From: Chryseobacterium vaccae
GTDB lineage: Bacteria; Bacteroidota; Bacteroidia; Flavobacteriales; Weeksellaceae
Direction: 5' to 3'
NCBI RefSeq assembly: GCF_009602705.1
Contig: NZ_VSWH01000001.1
Location: 2,976,001 to 3,040,000 of the forward strand
Length of the DNA stretch: 64,000 nt
The position numbers and the translations under genes were made by a program. Shown in pieces: positions 1 through 8,930 of the stretch (position 1 is the stretch's first letter; the number at the start of each line of letters is the position of its first letter). The notes under the pieces were generated by a model. That model saw only the letters and a program-made list of their open reading frames with translations, ran no database searches and had not been told where the DNA came from.

Positions 1-2907
1 TCCGAAGATCTCTTCAAGAGAAACTTCCTCGAACTGTCCCATTTTGTTGATGGATTCCATGTTCAGGTTTTCCTTCTTACCGATAATAGCCGTGTTGTAT
101 TTCACCGGTTTTACTTCTGTGTTATAGAAGTTTGTAAGCTGCGGTAATGTAAGCCCCTGGATTTCAGAATAAATATCTTTTCTGATGTCATAGTTAACCC
201 CTAGCTTTTTAAGTGCCAATTGATTGAAGTAGATATTCGTTCTGTTGATTCTGTTGGACGCAATCTGCTTCAATGCAGAACCTCTCGCGTTTTCAAACTG
301 TACCGGAATCTGTGGCAGGGAAACCATAAGATCATTCATCGCATTAACCGCCAGAGGAAGTTTGTTTGACTGTGTACCGATATAATTCGTGATATAGTTA
401 GGATGCCCTTTTTCAGATGCTGTTCCGTAAGAAACATAAGCAGTATATGCTAATGATTTACTTTCTCTGATCTCCTGGAATACGATGGAAGAAAGACCTC
501 TTCCGAAATATTCATTGAATACGTTCGCTTTTCCGAAGTTTCCAAGGTTTACGGTATTTCCTTTTGCTACTTTAGACATCTCCATCTGTACCATGTCATA
601 GTTGGTGAAGTACACTTTTCCTTCAGTAGCCGGTTCAGGATATTCTTTAGCTTTTGCTGGCTGAAGGCTGGCTGTTGTGATGTAAGGTTTCACCGCTCTT
701 TCCAACCCTGACTGTTCTTTTCCGTAAAGGAAAATCTCATAAGGATATTGAGTTAACGCTTTAACCTTCTTCGTAAGCTCAGTTGCATCCATACTTTCAA
801 GACGTTCTTTGGAAACGATGTCTGTCATTCTGGAATTCTTTCCGTATTTAGCATAGTTGGAAAGAGCTGCCATGATTCTGGTTTTATCTTTTTTAGCAAC
901 CGCTCTTGACTCCAGCATTGTTTTAACCGTTTTGCTATAAATATCCTTATCCGCTTTCACATTCGTTATCCAGTGGTTCATAAGCTCTACTCCTTTCTTC
1001 ATATTGCTTTCTAGACCGCTCAGCGTAACAATGATCTGATCATTGGAAGCTCTGAAGCTGTTGGTAATTCCTAATTTATAGAACTCTTCTTTTAACTGCT
1101 CCGGAGTATATTTATCCGTTCCAAGATATTCGAAAAGTGTTAAAGCGATAGGAAGCTCTTTATCATTATCCGTTCCGAAAGGGAAGATATAGCTTACCTG
1201 GGCAACATCATTATATTTGTTGTTCACAAAGCTTACTTTCTTGTCTTTGATCTGAGTTGTTTGGATGGCTGCATTGTAATCAATAAACTCAGGTTTGATC
1301 TCTGCTACTTTTGTACTTAAAATATTTTTAAGGAAAGGTGATTGAGCTTCTCTGTTCAGCTTGATCGGAGTAATTCCCGGGTTTTCCACACGGACAAGTT
1401 TATCATTCACTCCTTTTTCCTTATTGATTACTACATAATTATCTTTAAAGAAATTGTTCGCGAATTTTACCACATCTGCTTTGGTGATCTTTTCATATTC
1501 GTTGATCTCATCCAGTTCCTGCTGCCAGCTTCTTTCATTGATATAGGAATCATAAAGATCTGTTGCCAGTCCGTCCGCAGTTTCCCAAGTCTTCATACGC
1601 TGCACTTTCTTCTCGTTTACGATAGCCTTCAGCATCCATTCAGGGAACTGTCCTTTTTTCACAAGATCCAGCTGCTCAAGAAGAAGTTTTTTAGCTTCAT
1701 CAAAGCTTTGCCCTTCTTTCGGAACCACTACCATTACAAAAGCACCGTATGTTTTATAAGGTGATTCGTAAGCACCGGCTCCTAAAGTTTTCTGTTTTTG
1801 GCTGATATTAAGGTCAATAAGTCCGGCATCACCTCTGTTGCTTAGGATTTTAGAAACAACATCCGCCAGTCTTGCTTCCTGAGTACCGTAAGAATCTGTT
1901 CTCCATGCCAAGGTCATTCTAGGCGTAGTAGGACTTTTTACTGTTCTGGTTACAATCTGGGTCATTGGTTCCTCGCTTACCATTTTCTTCATTGGAAGCT
2001 CTTTATATTTAAAGGAACCGAAATATTGGTCAACTAATTTGATCGTTTTATCATAATCAAGATCACCTACCAATACAACCGCCATATTATTAGGAACATA
2101 ATATGTATCAAAATATTTATGGATGGCTACCATAGACGGGCTTTTCAGATGCTCGGAAGTTCCGATTGTTGTCTGCTGCCCGTTCGGGTGCTTAGGGAAA
2201 AGAGCTTCCAGCATCGCATAATTTACCAGACGGCCGTCATTATCCTGGGCTCTGTTGTATTCCTCATACACCGCTTCCAATTCTGTGTGGAAAAGACGCA
2301 GAACCAGTTCCGAGAAACGTTCTTTTTCTACTTTCAGCCATTTTTCAAGCTCATTGGATGGAATATTATTTTTGTAAACCGTTTCATCAAGAGAAGTATG
2401 GGCATTGGTTCCCGTAGCTCCCAATGAAGAAATAGCTTTGTCATATTCATTCGCAATAGCATACTTGGAAGCTTCCTGGGAAACTTCATCAATTTTTTTA
2501 TACAGCTCTCTCTTCTTTGCCGGATCTTTTTCCGCTTTGTGCTGTTCATAAAGATCAGAGATCTGCTGAAGCAGAACCTTTTCCTTTGCCCAGTCCTGAG
2601 TTCCAAGATGTGAAGTCCCTTTAAAAACCATGTGCTCCAGATAGTGAGCTAATCCCGTATTGTCACTTGGATCATTGTTAGACCCTGTTCTTACCGGAAT
2701 ATAAGTCTGGATTCTTGGCGCGTCATCATTTTTTGCCAGATAAACCTTCAGTCCGTTTTTCAGAGTGTATACCCTTACCCCGGTCTGATCATTTTTCACA
2801 GTCTCGTAGGAATATCCCTGGCTGTCCGTTACCTTCTGTGTATCAAATTTCTGTGCCATAGCATTCAGCATACAGAAAACTGAAACAGAAATAAAAAATT
2901 TCTTCAT
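1..2907 (-). CDS. M16 family zinc metallopeptidase (insulinase/pitrilysin type), 3' end outside the window
   Basis: The minus-strand frame is open from the ATG at 2907 to the window edge, giving 969 residues without a stop, so the C-terminus is missing. Residues 1-19 form a Sec signal peptide ending in AMAQ, which places the enzyme in the periplasm or at the outer membrane. The inverted zincin motif HxxEH is seen as HYLEH at residues 88-92. A Glu-rich segment near residues 209-216 should supply the third zinc ligand of the family. Length fits the two-homologous-half M16 architecture of about 950-980 residues, so little is probably lost. M16 enzymes degrade peptides inside a closed chamber; the substrate here is unknown. 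It reads away from the pigment cluster that starts near 3.2 kb and is probably unrelated to it. Confidence 0.93.
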   Translation of the reverse strand, partial: MKKFFISVSVFCMLNAMAQKFDTQKVTDSQGYSYETVKNDQTGVRVYTLKNGLKVYLAKNDDAPRIQTYIPVRTGSNNDPSDNTGLAHYLEHMVFKGTSHLGTQDWAKEKVLLQQISDLYEQHKAEKDPAKKRELYKKIDEVSQEASKYAIANEYDKAISSLGATGTNAHTSLDETVYKNNIPSNELEKWLKVEKERFSELVLRLFHTELEAVYEEYNRAQDNDGRLVNYAMLEALFPKHPNGQQTTIGTSEHLKSPSMVAIHKYFDTYYVPNNMAVVLVGDLDYDKTIKLVDQYFGSFKYKELPMKKMVSEEPMTQIVTRTVKSPTTPRMTLAWRTDSYGTQEARLADVVSKILSNRGDAGLIDLNISQKQKTLGAGAYESPYKTYGAFVMVVVPKEGQSFDEAKKLLLEQLDLVKKGQFPEWMLKAIVNEKKVQRMKTWETADGLATDLYDSYINERSWQQELDEINEYEKITKADVVKFANNFFKDNYVVINKEKGVNDKLVRVENPGITPIKLNREAQSPFLKNILSTKVAEIKPEFIDYNAAIQTTQIKDKKVSFVNNKYNDVAQVSYIFPFGTDNDKELPIALTLFEYLGTDKYTPEQLKEEFYKLGITNSFRASNDQIIVTLSGLESNMKKGVELMNHWITNVKADKDIYSKTVKTMLESRAVAKKDKTRIMAALSNYAKYGKNSRMTDIVSKERLESMDATELTKKVKALTQYPYEIFLYGKEQSGLERAVKPYITTASLQPAKAKEYPEPATEGKVYFTNYDMVQMEMSKVAKGNTVNLGNFGKANVFNEYFGRGLSSIVFQEIRESKSLAYTAYVSYGTASEKGHPNYITNYIGTQSNKLPLAVNAMNDLMVSLPQIPVQFENARGSALKQIASNRINRTNIYFNQLALKKLGVNYDIRKDIYSEIQGLTLPQLTNFYNTEVKPVKYNTAIIGKKENLNMESINKMGQFEEVSLEEIFG

Positions 2908-3170
2908 AACAGTTATTTATTTTTAATCTAAATTTCTAATTGGGATTAGTCTCTATAACCAATACAGTTGTTACAATGAAATTATTACGTGTTTTGACCT
3001 AAAGACTTTTACGCAAAAATAGGCCTTTTTCACAGCCAGCGCCCTTGGACACTGTTGATTTTTAACATGATTTACATATTATGTATTTTCACTATTTTAG
3101 CCACCTGATTAAAAGAATCAAAAAAAGGGAACCTTATTCCATCTGAAATCTAAAAAATAATACTGTTTGC

Positions 3171-3575
3171 ATGAAAAAACAAGACCTGCCTCAGGACGAA
3201 AGCAATCTGAAGTCTGCCAACATGACCGAAGTCTTGTATGTGACGGACGAAAACGACAATTACACAACCGCCAACAGCACGGGATGGGATGCTAAAAAAG
3301 CCGCCCTGGACGAATCTATGGAGCTTATTCATGAGAGAATTGAAGAAGCAAAACAAGACGTGGCTAACGGGAAAGTAAGTCCGATTATCTATTTTATGGA
3401 ACTGAATAAAATGGACCTTGCTGTACTTGCCGCTTATGTGGAAATGTGGCAATGGAGAGTGAAAAGACATGCTAAACCTAAAGTATTTAAATCTCTAAGC
3501 GAATCTGTATTGAAAAAATATGCGGATGCATTTGGGATTTCAACAGAGGAATTAAAAAACTTCAACGGAAAATAA
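3171..3575 (+). CDS. Conserved small helical protein of unknown function
   Basis: This 134-residue protein has no signal peptide or membrane segment. The middle (about residues 45-95) is predicted by eye to be long charged helices rich in Glu and Lys. The C-terminus resembles a small helical bundle with an SLSESVLKKYADAFGIS-like segment, reminiscent of a DNA-binding helix pair but without a clear family match. It lies 65 bp upstream of the BtrH-like gene in the same direction, at the upstream border of the flexirubin cluster, and may be co-transcribed with it. I do not recognise a function. Codon use and the open frame support a real gene. Confidence 0.8.
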   Translation: MKKQDLPQDESNLKSANMTEVLYVTDENDNYTTANSTGWDAKKAALDESMELIHERIEEAKQDVANGKVSPIIYFMELNKMDLAVLAAYVEMWQWRVKRHAKPKVFKSLSESVLKKYADAFGISTEELKNFNGK

Positions 3576-3640
3576 AATGAATCCCGGTATCAATCCGATA
3601 CCCATTCATTTGACTATGAAAAAGACAATAGCTGAAAAAA

Positions 3641-4636
3641 ATGAAACTAAACTTTGAACACCATCAGACCGCCCATTGCGAAAACGGTGTCGCCTCCAAT
3701 CTACTGCTTAACAAAGGCTTAAAACTAAGTGAACCTATGATCTTCGGGATTGGTTCCGGATTGTTTTTTGTCTATTTACCTTTTCTGAAAGTAAACTTTG
3801 CTCCCGGCTTCAGCTATCGTCCGATGCCCGGCGCTATTTTCAGCAAAGCAGCTAAAAGACTGGGAATCAAAATCAAAAGAGAAAAATTTTCGAATCCCGG
3901 AGATGCCCAGAAAGCACTGGAACGAAATTTAGAACAGAATATCCCTACGGGACTTCAGGTAGGTGTTTTTAACCTTGCCTATTTCCCTGAAGAATATAAA
4001 TTCCACTTCAATGCCCACAATCTTGTGGTATACGGAAAAGAAGACGGAAAATTCCTGATCAGTGATCCTGTGATGGATTATACAACCTCTCTTACCGAAG
4101 CGGAACTTGAAAAAGTAAGATACGCCAAAGGAGCTCTGCCTCCGAAAGGCCATATGTATTATCCAACTTATATTCCGGAAAATGTAAATCTGGAAGAAGC
4201 TATCAGAAAAGGAATTAAAGATACCTGCAAAAATATGCTTGCTCCCGTTCCCCTTATTGGTGTAAAAGCGATGAGATGGGTGGCGAGAAGCATTCCGAAA
4301 TGGGCAGAAAAGAAAGGAACTAAAGTCACCAACCATTATCTGGGACAGCTGATCAGAATGCAGGAAGAGATAGGAACCGGAGGCGGCGGCTTCAGGTTTA
4401 TTTACGGAGCCTTTCTTCAGGAAGCCTCAGTGATTCTTAAAAATGATGAGCTAAAGGAGCTTTCCAAAGAAATTACAGCTATTGGTGATCTTTGGAGGGA
4501 TTTTGCCGTTGATATTGCCCGTGTTTACAAAAACAGGAACTCTAAGAGCAATATTTATAACGAACTTTCTAAATCCATGCTTCATATTGCTGATCTGGAA
4601 GAAGCTTTCTATAAAAAACTGAGAAAAGCGATCTGA
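3641..4636 (+). CDS. BtrH-like acyltransferase (BtrH N-terminal plus DUF4872-type C-terminal region)
   Basis: The 331-residue cytoplasmic protein has a papain-like N-terminal half. A candidate nucleophile Cys13 sits in AHCENG, a candidate His126 in NAHNLVVYG and an acidic residue Asp142 in LISDP. This is the layout of BtrH N-terminal domains, and the helical C-terminal half fits DUF4872. BtrH of butirosin biosynthesis moves an acyl group from an acyl carrier protein to an amine. By analogy this protein could take an aryl-polyene acyl chain from an ACP and pass it to an acceptor. It is separated by 1 bp from the ABC ATPase gene, so the three genes 3641-6651 form a tight operon. The family assignment is fairly secure; the substrate is inferred only from the surrounding pigment genes. 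Confidence 0.8.
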   Translation: MKLNFEHHQTAHCENGVASNLLLNKGLKLSEPMIFGIGSGLFFVYLPFLKVNFAPGFSYRPMPGAIFSKAAKRLGIKIKREKFSNPGDAQKALERNLEQNIPTGLQVGVFNLAYFPEEYKFHFNAHNLVVYGKEDGKFLISDPVMDYTTSLTEAELEKVRYAKGALPPKGHMYYPTYIPENVNLEEAIRKGIKDTCKNMLAPVPLIGVKAMRWVARSIPKWAEKKGTKVTNHYLGQLIRMQEEIGTGGGGFRFIYGAFLQEASVILKNDELKELSKEITAIGDLWRDFAVDIARVYKNRNSKSNIYNELSKSMLHIADLEEAFYKKLRKAI

Positions 4637-4637
4637 T

Positions 4638-5396
4638 ATGGCGGAGAATATAATTGAGATCAAAAATCTTTATAAAAAGTACAAAAACGCCGATGAGTTT
4701 TCAGTGAATGATATTTCCCTGAATATCGACAGGAATGAAGTCTATGGAATTTTAGGACCTAACGGAGCAGGAAAAACTACGTTGATTTCTATGCTTTCGG
4801 GATTAATCAAGCCTACTTCAGGACAGTTTAAGATCAACGGCCTGTCTCCTCAGAAAGACAGTTTCAAAATAAAGCAGATCATCGGAATTGTTCCTCAGGA
4901 ATATGCGCTCTATCCTACTCTTACGGCCAGAGAAAATCTGATGTTCTTCGGAAGTCTGTACGGTTTAAAGCATAAATATTTAACCAAAGCGATTGAGGAG
5001 GCCTTAGAGATCATGGGACTTTCAAAGTTTGCTGATAAAAAGGTAGAACAGTTCTCAGGAGGAATGAAACGCCGATGCAACCTCATCGCGGGAACTCTTC
5101 ACAATCCGAAAGTATTATTTTTGGATGAACCTACTGTTGGAGTTGACGTACAGTCTAAAAAAGTGATCATCGACTTTCTACAGGAGCTGAACAAGAACGG
5201 AACCTGCATTATTTATACTTCGCATCACCTTTCTGAAGCAGAGGAATTCTGTACCAAAATTGCAATTATAGATAAAGGAAGAATTCATGCTGTGGGAACA
5301 CCGGAAGAGCTTGTTGCCCAGATCGCTAATGCCGAAAACTTAGAAGATGTTTTCATTTCATTAACCGGAAAAGAATTAAGAGATGTTGTTGTATAA
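4638..5396 (+). CDS. ABC transporter ATP-binding protein
   Basis: This 252-residue ATPase shows every nucleotide-binding motif: Walker A GPNGAGKTT at 40-48, signature FSGGM at 139-143, Walker B VLFLDEP at 159-165, and an H-loop in IYTSHHLSE. Sequence type and length match the CcmA/NodI-like ATPases that pair with ABC-2 permeases. It starts 1 bp after the BtrH-like gene stops, and its last 14 bases overlap the permease gene, so translation is probably coupled. In xanthomonadin-type clusters export is usually attributed to an MMPL protein. No MMPL gene is seen here, so this transporter is the natural candidate for moving the pigment or a precursor across the inner membrane. That role is inference. 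Confidence 0.95.
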   Translation: MAENIIEIKNLYKKYKNADEFSVNDISLNIDRNEVYGILGPNGAGKTTLISMLSGLIKPTSGQFKINGLSPQKDSFKIKQIIGIVPQEYALYPTLTARENLMFFGSLYGLKHKYLTKAIEEALEIMGLSKFADKKVEQFSGGMKRRCNLIAGTLHNPKVLFLDEPTVGVDVQSKKVIIDFLQELNKNGTCIIYTSHHLSEAEEFCTKIAIIDKGRIHAVGTPEELVAQIANAENLEDVFISLTGKELRDVVV

Positions 5397-6651
5397 ACTG
5401 TGGAGAAGCTTTATTAAAGAAATCCTTCTGTTGAAAAGAGATATCGGGGGAATCGTCATTATTTTCGTCATGCCGCTTCTTCTGATTGTAACCATTACCC
5501 TGATTCAGGATTCCACTTTCAAAAACCTTGAAGGCTCAAAGATCCCGATTATTTTTATTGATAACGATCAATCTGAGGTTTCAAAAAATATAAAAAATGA
5601 GCTGGAAAGCAGTAAAACATTCCAGCTGCTGACCAACTATAATGAGAAATCTGCCCAGGAAGCCGTGTTTTCCGGTGAATACCAGATGGCCATCGTCATT
5701 CCTGAAAACTTAACGAAAGATTTAAATTCAAATATTGACTCTAAAGTTCAGACGATCGTAAGTTCGTTCGGACTGGAAGGAGATTCTGCAAAAACACCGA
5801 AACCAGCTCCAAAAGCCAAGGAAATCCACCTTTACTTTGATCCGGCAACCAATGTAGGATTTAAAAACTCGGTGATGAATTCCGTGAATAAAATGGTGTT
5901 TGAGATCGAAAATAAAAAGATCTACAAAGCTTTCCAGGACCAGCTGGGTACGGAAGAGAATCTTGAGGAAAACAAAAACCTCATCAGCTTTAAAGAAATT
6001 ACGCCGAAAAAGGGAGCTATGGATGTAATGCCGAATTCTGTTCAGCATAATGTTCCTGCGTGGACTTTGTTTGCCATCTTCTTTATTGTGGTTCCGCTCT
6101 CCATTAATCTGGTCAAAGAGAAGAGCCAGGGAACGAGCGTAAGGGCAAGGATCAGCCCGACCCCATACTTTGTTCATATTTTAGGAAAAACATGTACGTA
6201 TCTGATCATTTGTATGATTCAGTTTCTGCTGATGGTAGCAGTAGGCGTTTACCTTTTCCCGTATATGGATCTTCCTGCTTTTGATGTGAGCGGAAAAATG
6301 TTCCAGCTGATGACTGTCACCCTGTTTTCAGGATTAGCGGCCATCGGATTTGGCGTTTTACTGGGAACTCTGGCAGATACTCAGGAACAGTCGGCACCGT
6401 TTGGCGCTACTTCAGTAGTCGTTCTGGCAGCGATCGGAGGAATCTGGGTTCCGGTTTTCCTGATGCCGGAATTTATGCAGACCGTAGCCAAATTCTCCCC
6501 TATGAACTGGGGGCTGAATGCCTATTATGATATTATTCTGAGAAATAGTGGTATTGCAGGAATAGCCAAAGAGCTGGCGTTATTGCTGGCATTTTATGTG
6601 GTGATGGTTTCTGTTTCCATTTTTTACGAAAGAAAACGTCATAATATTTAA
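5383..6651 (+). CDS. ABC-2 type transporter permease
   Basis: The 422-residue membrane protein has the usual exporter permease layout. One N-terminal membrane helix (about residues 22-42) is followed by a large extracytoplasmic domain of about 180 residues and then five or six C-terminal helices from about residue 225. Segments with Pro-Trp-like turns, such as PAWTLFAIFF and IGGIWVPVF, are typical of the ABC-2 family (YhhJ/YbhS-like). It overlaps the ATPase gene by 14 bp, so the two proteins should form one transporter. The neighbouring thioesterase and ketosynthase point to a lipid-like cargo. The cargo cannot be read from the sequence. Confidence 0.93.
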   Translation: MLLYKLWRSFIKEILLLKRDIGGIVIIFVMPLLLIVTITLIQDSTFKNLEGSKIPIIFIDNDQSEVSKNIKNELESSKTFQLLTNYNEKSAQEAVFSGEYQMAIVIPENLTKDLNSNIDSKVQTIVSSFGLEGDSAKTPKPAPKAKEIHLYFDPATNVGFKNSVMNSVNKMVFEIENKKIYKAFQDQLGTEENLEENKNLISFKEITPKKGAMDVMPNSVQHNVPAWTLFAIFFIVVPLSINLVKEKSQGTSVRARISPTPYFVHILGKTCTYLIICMIQFLLMVAVGVYLFPYMDLPAFDVSGKMFQLMTVTLFSGLAAIGFGVLLGTLADTQEQSAPFGATSVVVLAAIGGIWVPVFLMPEFMQTVAKFSPMNWGLNAYYDIILRNSGIAGIAKELALLLAFYVVMVSVSIFYERKRHNI

Positions 6652-6701
6652 TATATTTCATCATTAAAATTTCCGGGATTTCCGGTAATCATAAAAACAA
6701 A

Positions 6702-7130
6702 ATGCAGTCTAAAGAAAACAGATTAACCTGTACGGAAGAAGTAAGGGTAAGGTTCAATGAAACAGATCCGCTGGGCATTGTCTGGCACGGACATTATATC
6801 GTTTATTTTGAAGACGGAAGGGAAGCTTTCGGAAGGGAACACGGACTGACTTATCTTGATATTCAGAAGGCCGGATTTGTAACACCTATTGTAAAAAGTA
6901 CGTGTGAACACTTTCTCCCGTTGAAATATGGGGAAACTTTCAGAATCGTCACTACTTTCATCAATTCTGTTTCTGCTAAGCTGATCTACAGGTATGAACT
7001 TTTCAACCAGGATGACCAGCTGGTGTGCAGCGGAGAAACCATCCAGGTATTCTTAGACAATAATGGAGGTTTATGCTTATACAATCCTGATTTTTTTCAG
7101 GCATGGAAAGATAAAATGGGATTATCATGA
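6702..7130 (+). CDS. Acyl-CoA/ACP thioesterase, 4-hydroxybenzoyl-CoA thioesterase-like hotdog protein
   Basis: This 142-residue protein is a single hotdog domain. The active-site region ETDPLGIVWHGHYIVYFED contains the conserved Asp of the YbgC/4HBT group (residue about 22) and the His-Tyr segment that follows it. Such enzymes hydrolyse acyl thioesters. Aryl-polyene clusters regularly carry one, presumably for chain release or proofreading. The stop codon overlaps the start of the ketosynthase gene in an ATGA arrangement, indicating coupled translation. Family confidence is high; the exact acyl substrate is inferred. Confidence 0.9.
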   Translation: MQSKENRLTCTEEVRVRFNETDPLGIVWHGHYIVYFEDGREAFGREHGLTYLDIQKAGFVTPIVKSTCEHFLPLKYGETFRIVTTFINSVSAKLIYRYELFNQDDQLVCSGETIQVFLDNNGGLCLYNPDFFQAWKDKMGLS

Positions 7131-8260
7131 AGAAGGAAACCTACATTACAGACTATAACTGCGTCACTCCCTTAGGATTTGATATTTCTTCCAACTGGAA
7201 CGCTCTTGTGGAAGGAAAATCCGGTGTAGCACTACACAAGATCATAGATAGTCAGGAGGCTTTTTATGCTTCAATGATCGATTCTGAAAAACTGGAAGAA
7301 GAATTCCACAGCCGTTTTGAGGACACTCATTTTACAAGGCTTGAAAAAATGTTTCTCCTAAGCATGGAACCTTTGATGAAAAGGCATCAGGTTTCTGAGG
7401 AAACAGCTTTCATTTTATCCACAACCAAAGGAAACATTAGTCTTTTAAAGAATCAATCTAAGCTTCCGGAAGACGTTTATCTATCCAAACTGGCTCAAAA
7501 AATCGCGGATTATTTTGGTTTTACCACAAAACCTATTGTAGTTTCCAATGCCTGCGTTTCAGGGGTGATGGCTATTGCTGTTGCCAAAAATATGATTCAG
7601 GCCGGAAAATATAAAGATGCTTTTGTGATTGCGGGTGATGAACTTTCTGAATTTGTGATCTCAGGGTTCAATTCATTTCAGGCCATTGGAGACGGGCCGT
7701 GCAAGCCTTATGATAAAAACAGAAACGGAATCAATATCGGTGAAGCTGCGGCAGCTGTTTATATCACCTCTTCCCCCTCTGAAAATGAAAAATTAAGGTT
7801 TAAAATATTAGGAGACTCGGCAGTGAATGACGCGAATCATATTTCCGGGCCTTCCAGAACGGGAGACGGTCTGTATGCCAGCATCAGAAATGCGATGGCT
7901 GAGGCTGAAATAACAGCAGAACAAATCGATTTTATCTCTGCCCACGGAACCGCCACCCTTTACAATGATGAGATGGAATCTATCGCTTTCAGCAGAATGA
8001 ATCTTCAGCATGTTCCCCTCAACAGTATGAAAGGCTATTACGGCCACTGCCTGGGCGCATCCGGTCTTCTTGAAAGCATTATTTCAATGGAAAGTGCCCT
8101 TCACGGAACATTAATTCCTTCAAAAAACTTTGAGGAAATAGGTGTTTCAGAGCCACTGAATATCATCAGGGAAAACCAGCAGGCAGAGATTAAGTATATT
8201 TTAAAAACGGCATCAGGCTTTGGCGGATGTAATGCGGCGGTTGTTTTGGAGAAAAAATAA
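7127..8260 (+). CDS. Beta-ketoacyl-ACP synthase, short KAS II-like form
   Basis: This 377-residue enzyme has the complete thiolase-fold catalytic set. The nucleophile is Cys143 in SNACVSG, with His273 in SAHGTAT and His307 in YYGHCLGASG. It should catalyse decarboxylative Claisen condensation of malonyl-ACP with an acyl thioester. At 377 residues it is shorter than FabF (about 410) and diverged from the other two active KSs in the window, so each may act at a different step. It overlaps the thioesterase gene by 4 bp. It is the last gene before the inserted minus-strand lipoprotein cassette, and a strong terminator follows. Confidence 0.92.
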   Translation: MKKETYITDYNCVTPLGFDISSNWNALVEGKSGVALHKIIDSQEAFYASMIDSEKLEEEFHSRFEDTHFTRLEKMFLLSMEPLMKRHQVSEETAFILSTTKGNISLLKNQSKLPEDVYLSKLAQKIADYFGFTTKPIVVSNACVSGVMAIAVAKNMIQAGKYKDAFVIAGDELSEFVISGFNSFQAIGDGPCKPYDKNRNGINIGEAAAAVYITSSPSENEKLRFKILGDSAVNDANHISGPSRTGDGLYASIRNAMAEAEITAEQIDFISAHGTATLYNDEMESIAFSRMNLQHVPLNSMKGYYGHCLGASGLLESIISMESALHGTLIPSKNFEEIGVSEPLNIIRENQQAEIKYILKTASGFGGCNAAVVLEKK

Positions 8261-8263
8261 AAT

Positions 8264-8297
8264 AATACCCTTTCAGGATTTTTGAAAGGGTATTTTT
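8264..8297. terminator. Bidirectional intrinsic terminator
   Basis: A perfect 12-bp inverted repeat has arms at 8264-8275 and 8283-8294 with a 7-nt loop. T-rich runs follow on both strands: TTTTT on plus, and TTATTTTATTTTTT on minus. It lies between the convergent ketosynthase (plus) and the small lipoprotein gene (minus) and would stop both transcripts. It ends the first half of the plus-strand pigment operon. Confidence 0.88.
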
Positions 8298-8323
8298 ATG
8301 ATAAAATTATTTTAGAATAGAAC

Positions 8324-8857
8324 TTACTGTTTTGTCAGAACAATATTATTAGGTATATCAATAGACCAATCTGTAGGGCTTTGACCAGGAAGAATAAATC
8401 TTACACCCTCCTGATTTTCAACTTCTATTATCTTGATGTGAGTAGAATCTATATAAGATATCTTCATCATTATACCTTTATTTTTATGCGGCATAAATAC
8501 AGTTAATAGATTAGGATGATTATCTTCTGTCAATGCTTTAATTGATCTTTTTTTATCGCTAAAATCGGTATTGCTAAACATTGTGTTATCCTCTGTTATT
8601 TGCCCATTTTTATAAATTTTGTGAAAACCAATAATTAGATCTAACCTATCAGAACTTGTTTCAATAATTTTTATATTATTTTCTTTCTTCATGATTAATA
8701 GGAAACCATTATTGGTATCTCCCCATTTCCATGTTCCTGCAAACTTGTCAGCATTGGGATCTAGTCTGTGGTAATTGCTTTGAGCAGAACAGTTAGTAAA
8801 GATTACACAGAATATTATAGTTAGTAAATAAATTATATTTTTCATTTTTTGCTTCAA
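8324..8857 (-). CDS. Small lipoprotein, possibly DUF6705-like
   Basis: This 177-residue protein has a lipoprotein signal: positively charged start, hydrophobic core and IFTNC with the likely lipidated Cys at residue 23. The mature part is a beta-rich domain that opens with an aspartate/alanine-rich stretch and a GTWKWGD segment, as I recall for DUF6705 proteins of flavobacteria. That assignment is from memory and uncertain. It is the third and last gene of the minus-strand cassette 8324-11051. The next gene upstream in the cassette is also a small exported protein. One possibility is an accessory or immunity protein for the large lipoprotein upstream; this is speculative. Confidence 0.75.
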   Translation of the reverse strand: MKQKMKNIIYLLTIIFCVIFTNCSAQSNYHRLDPNADKFAGTWKWGDTNNGFLLIMKKENNIKIIETSSDRLDLIIGFHKIYKNGQITEDNTMFSNTDFSDKKRSIKALTEDNHPNLLTVFMPHKNKGIMMKISYIDSTHIKIIEVENQEGVRFILPGQSPTDWSIDIPNNIVLTKQ

Positions 8858-8930
8858 TTATTGAAGAAAGGCCTTATTCAAAAACAGTAATGAAGTTTAT
8901 TAGCTATGAGTATAATGAATTAAAAATATC

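Noticed and set aside
2119..2606. Overlapping ORFs on both strands within the M16 gene
   Set aside because: They lie wholly inside a well-supported gene with catalytic motif and signal peptide, and show no independent features.
3014..3021. Promoter -7 box (TATTTTTG on minus) for the M16 peptidase gene
   Set aside because: No -33 TTG at the right distance was found, so I did not list it as a feature.
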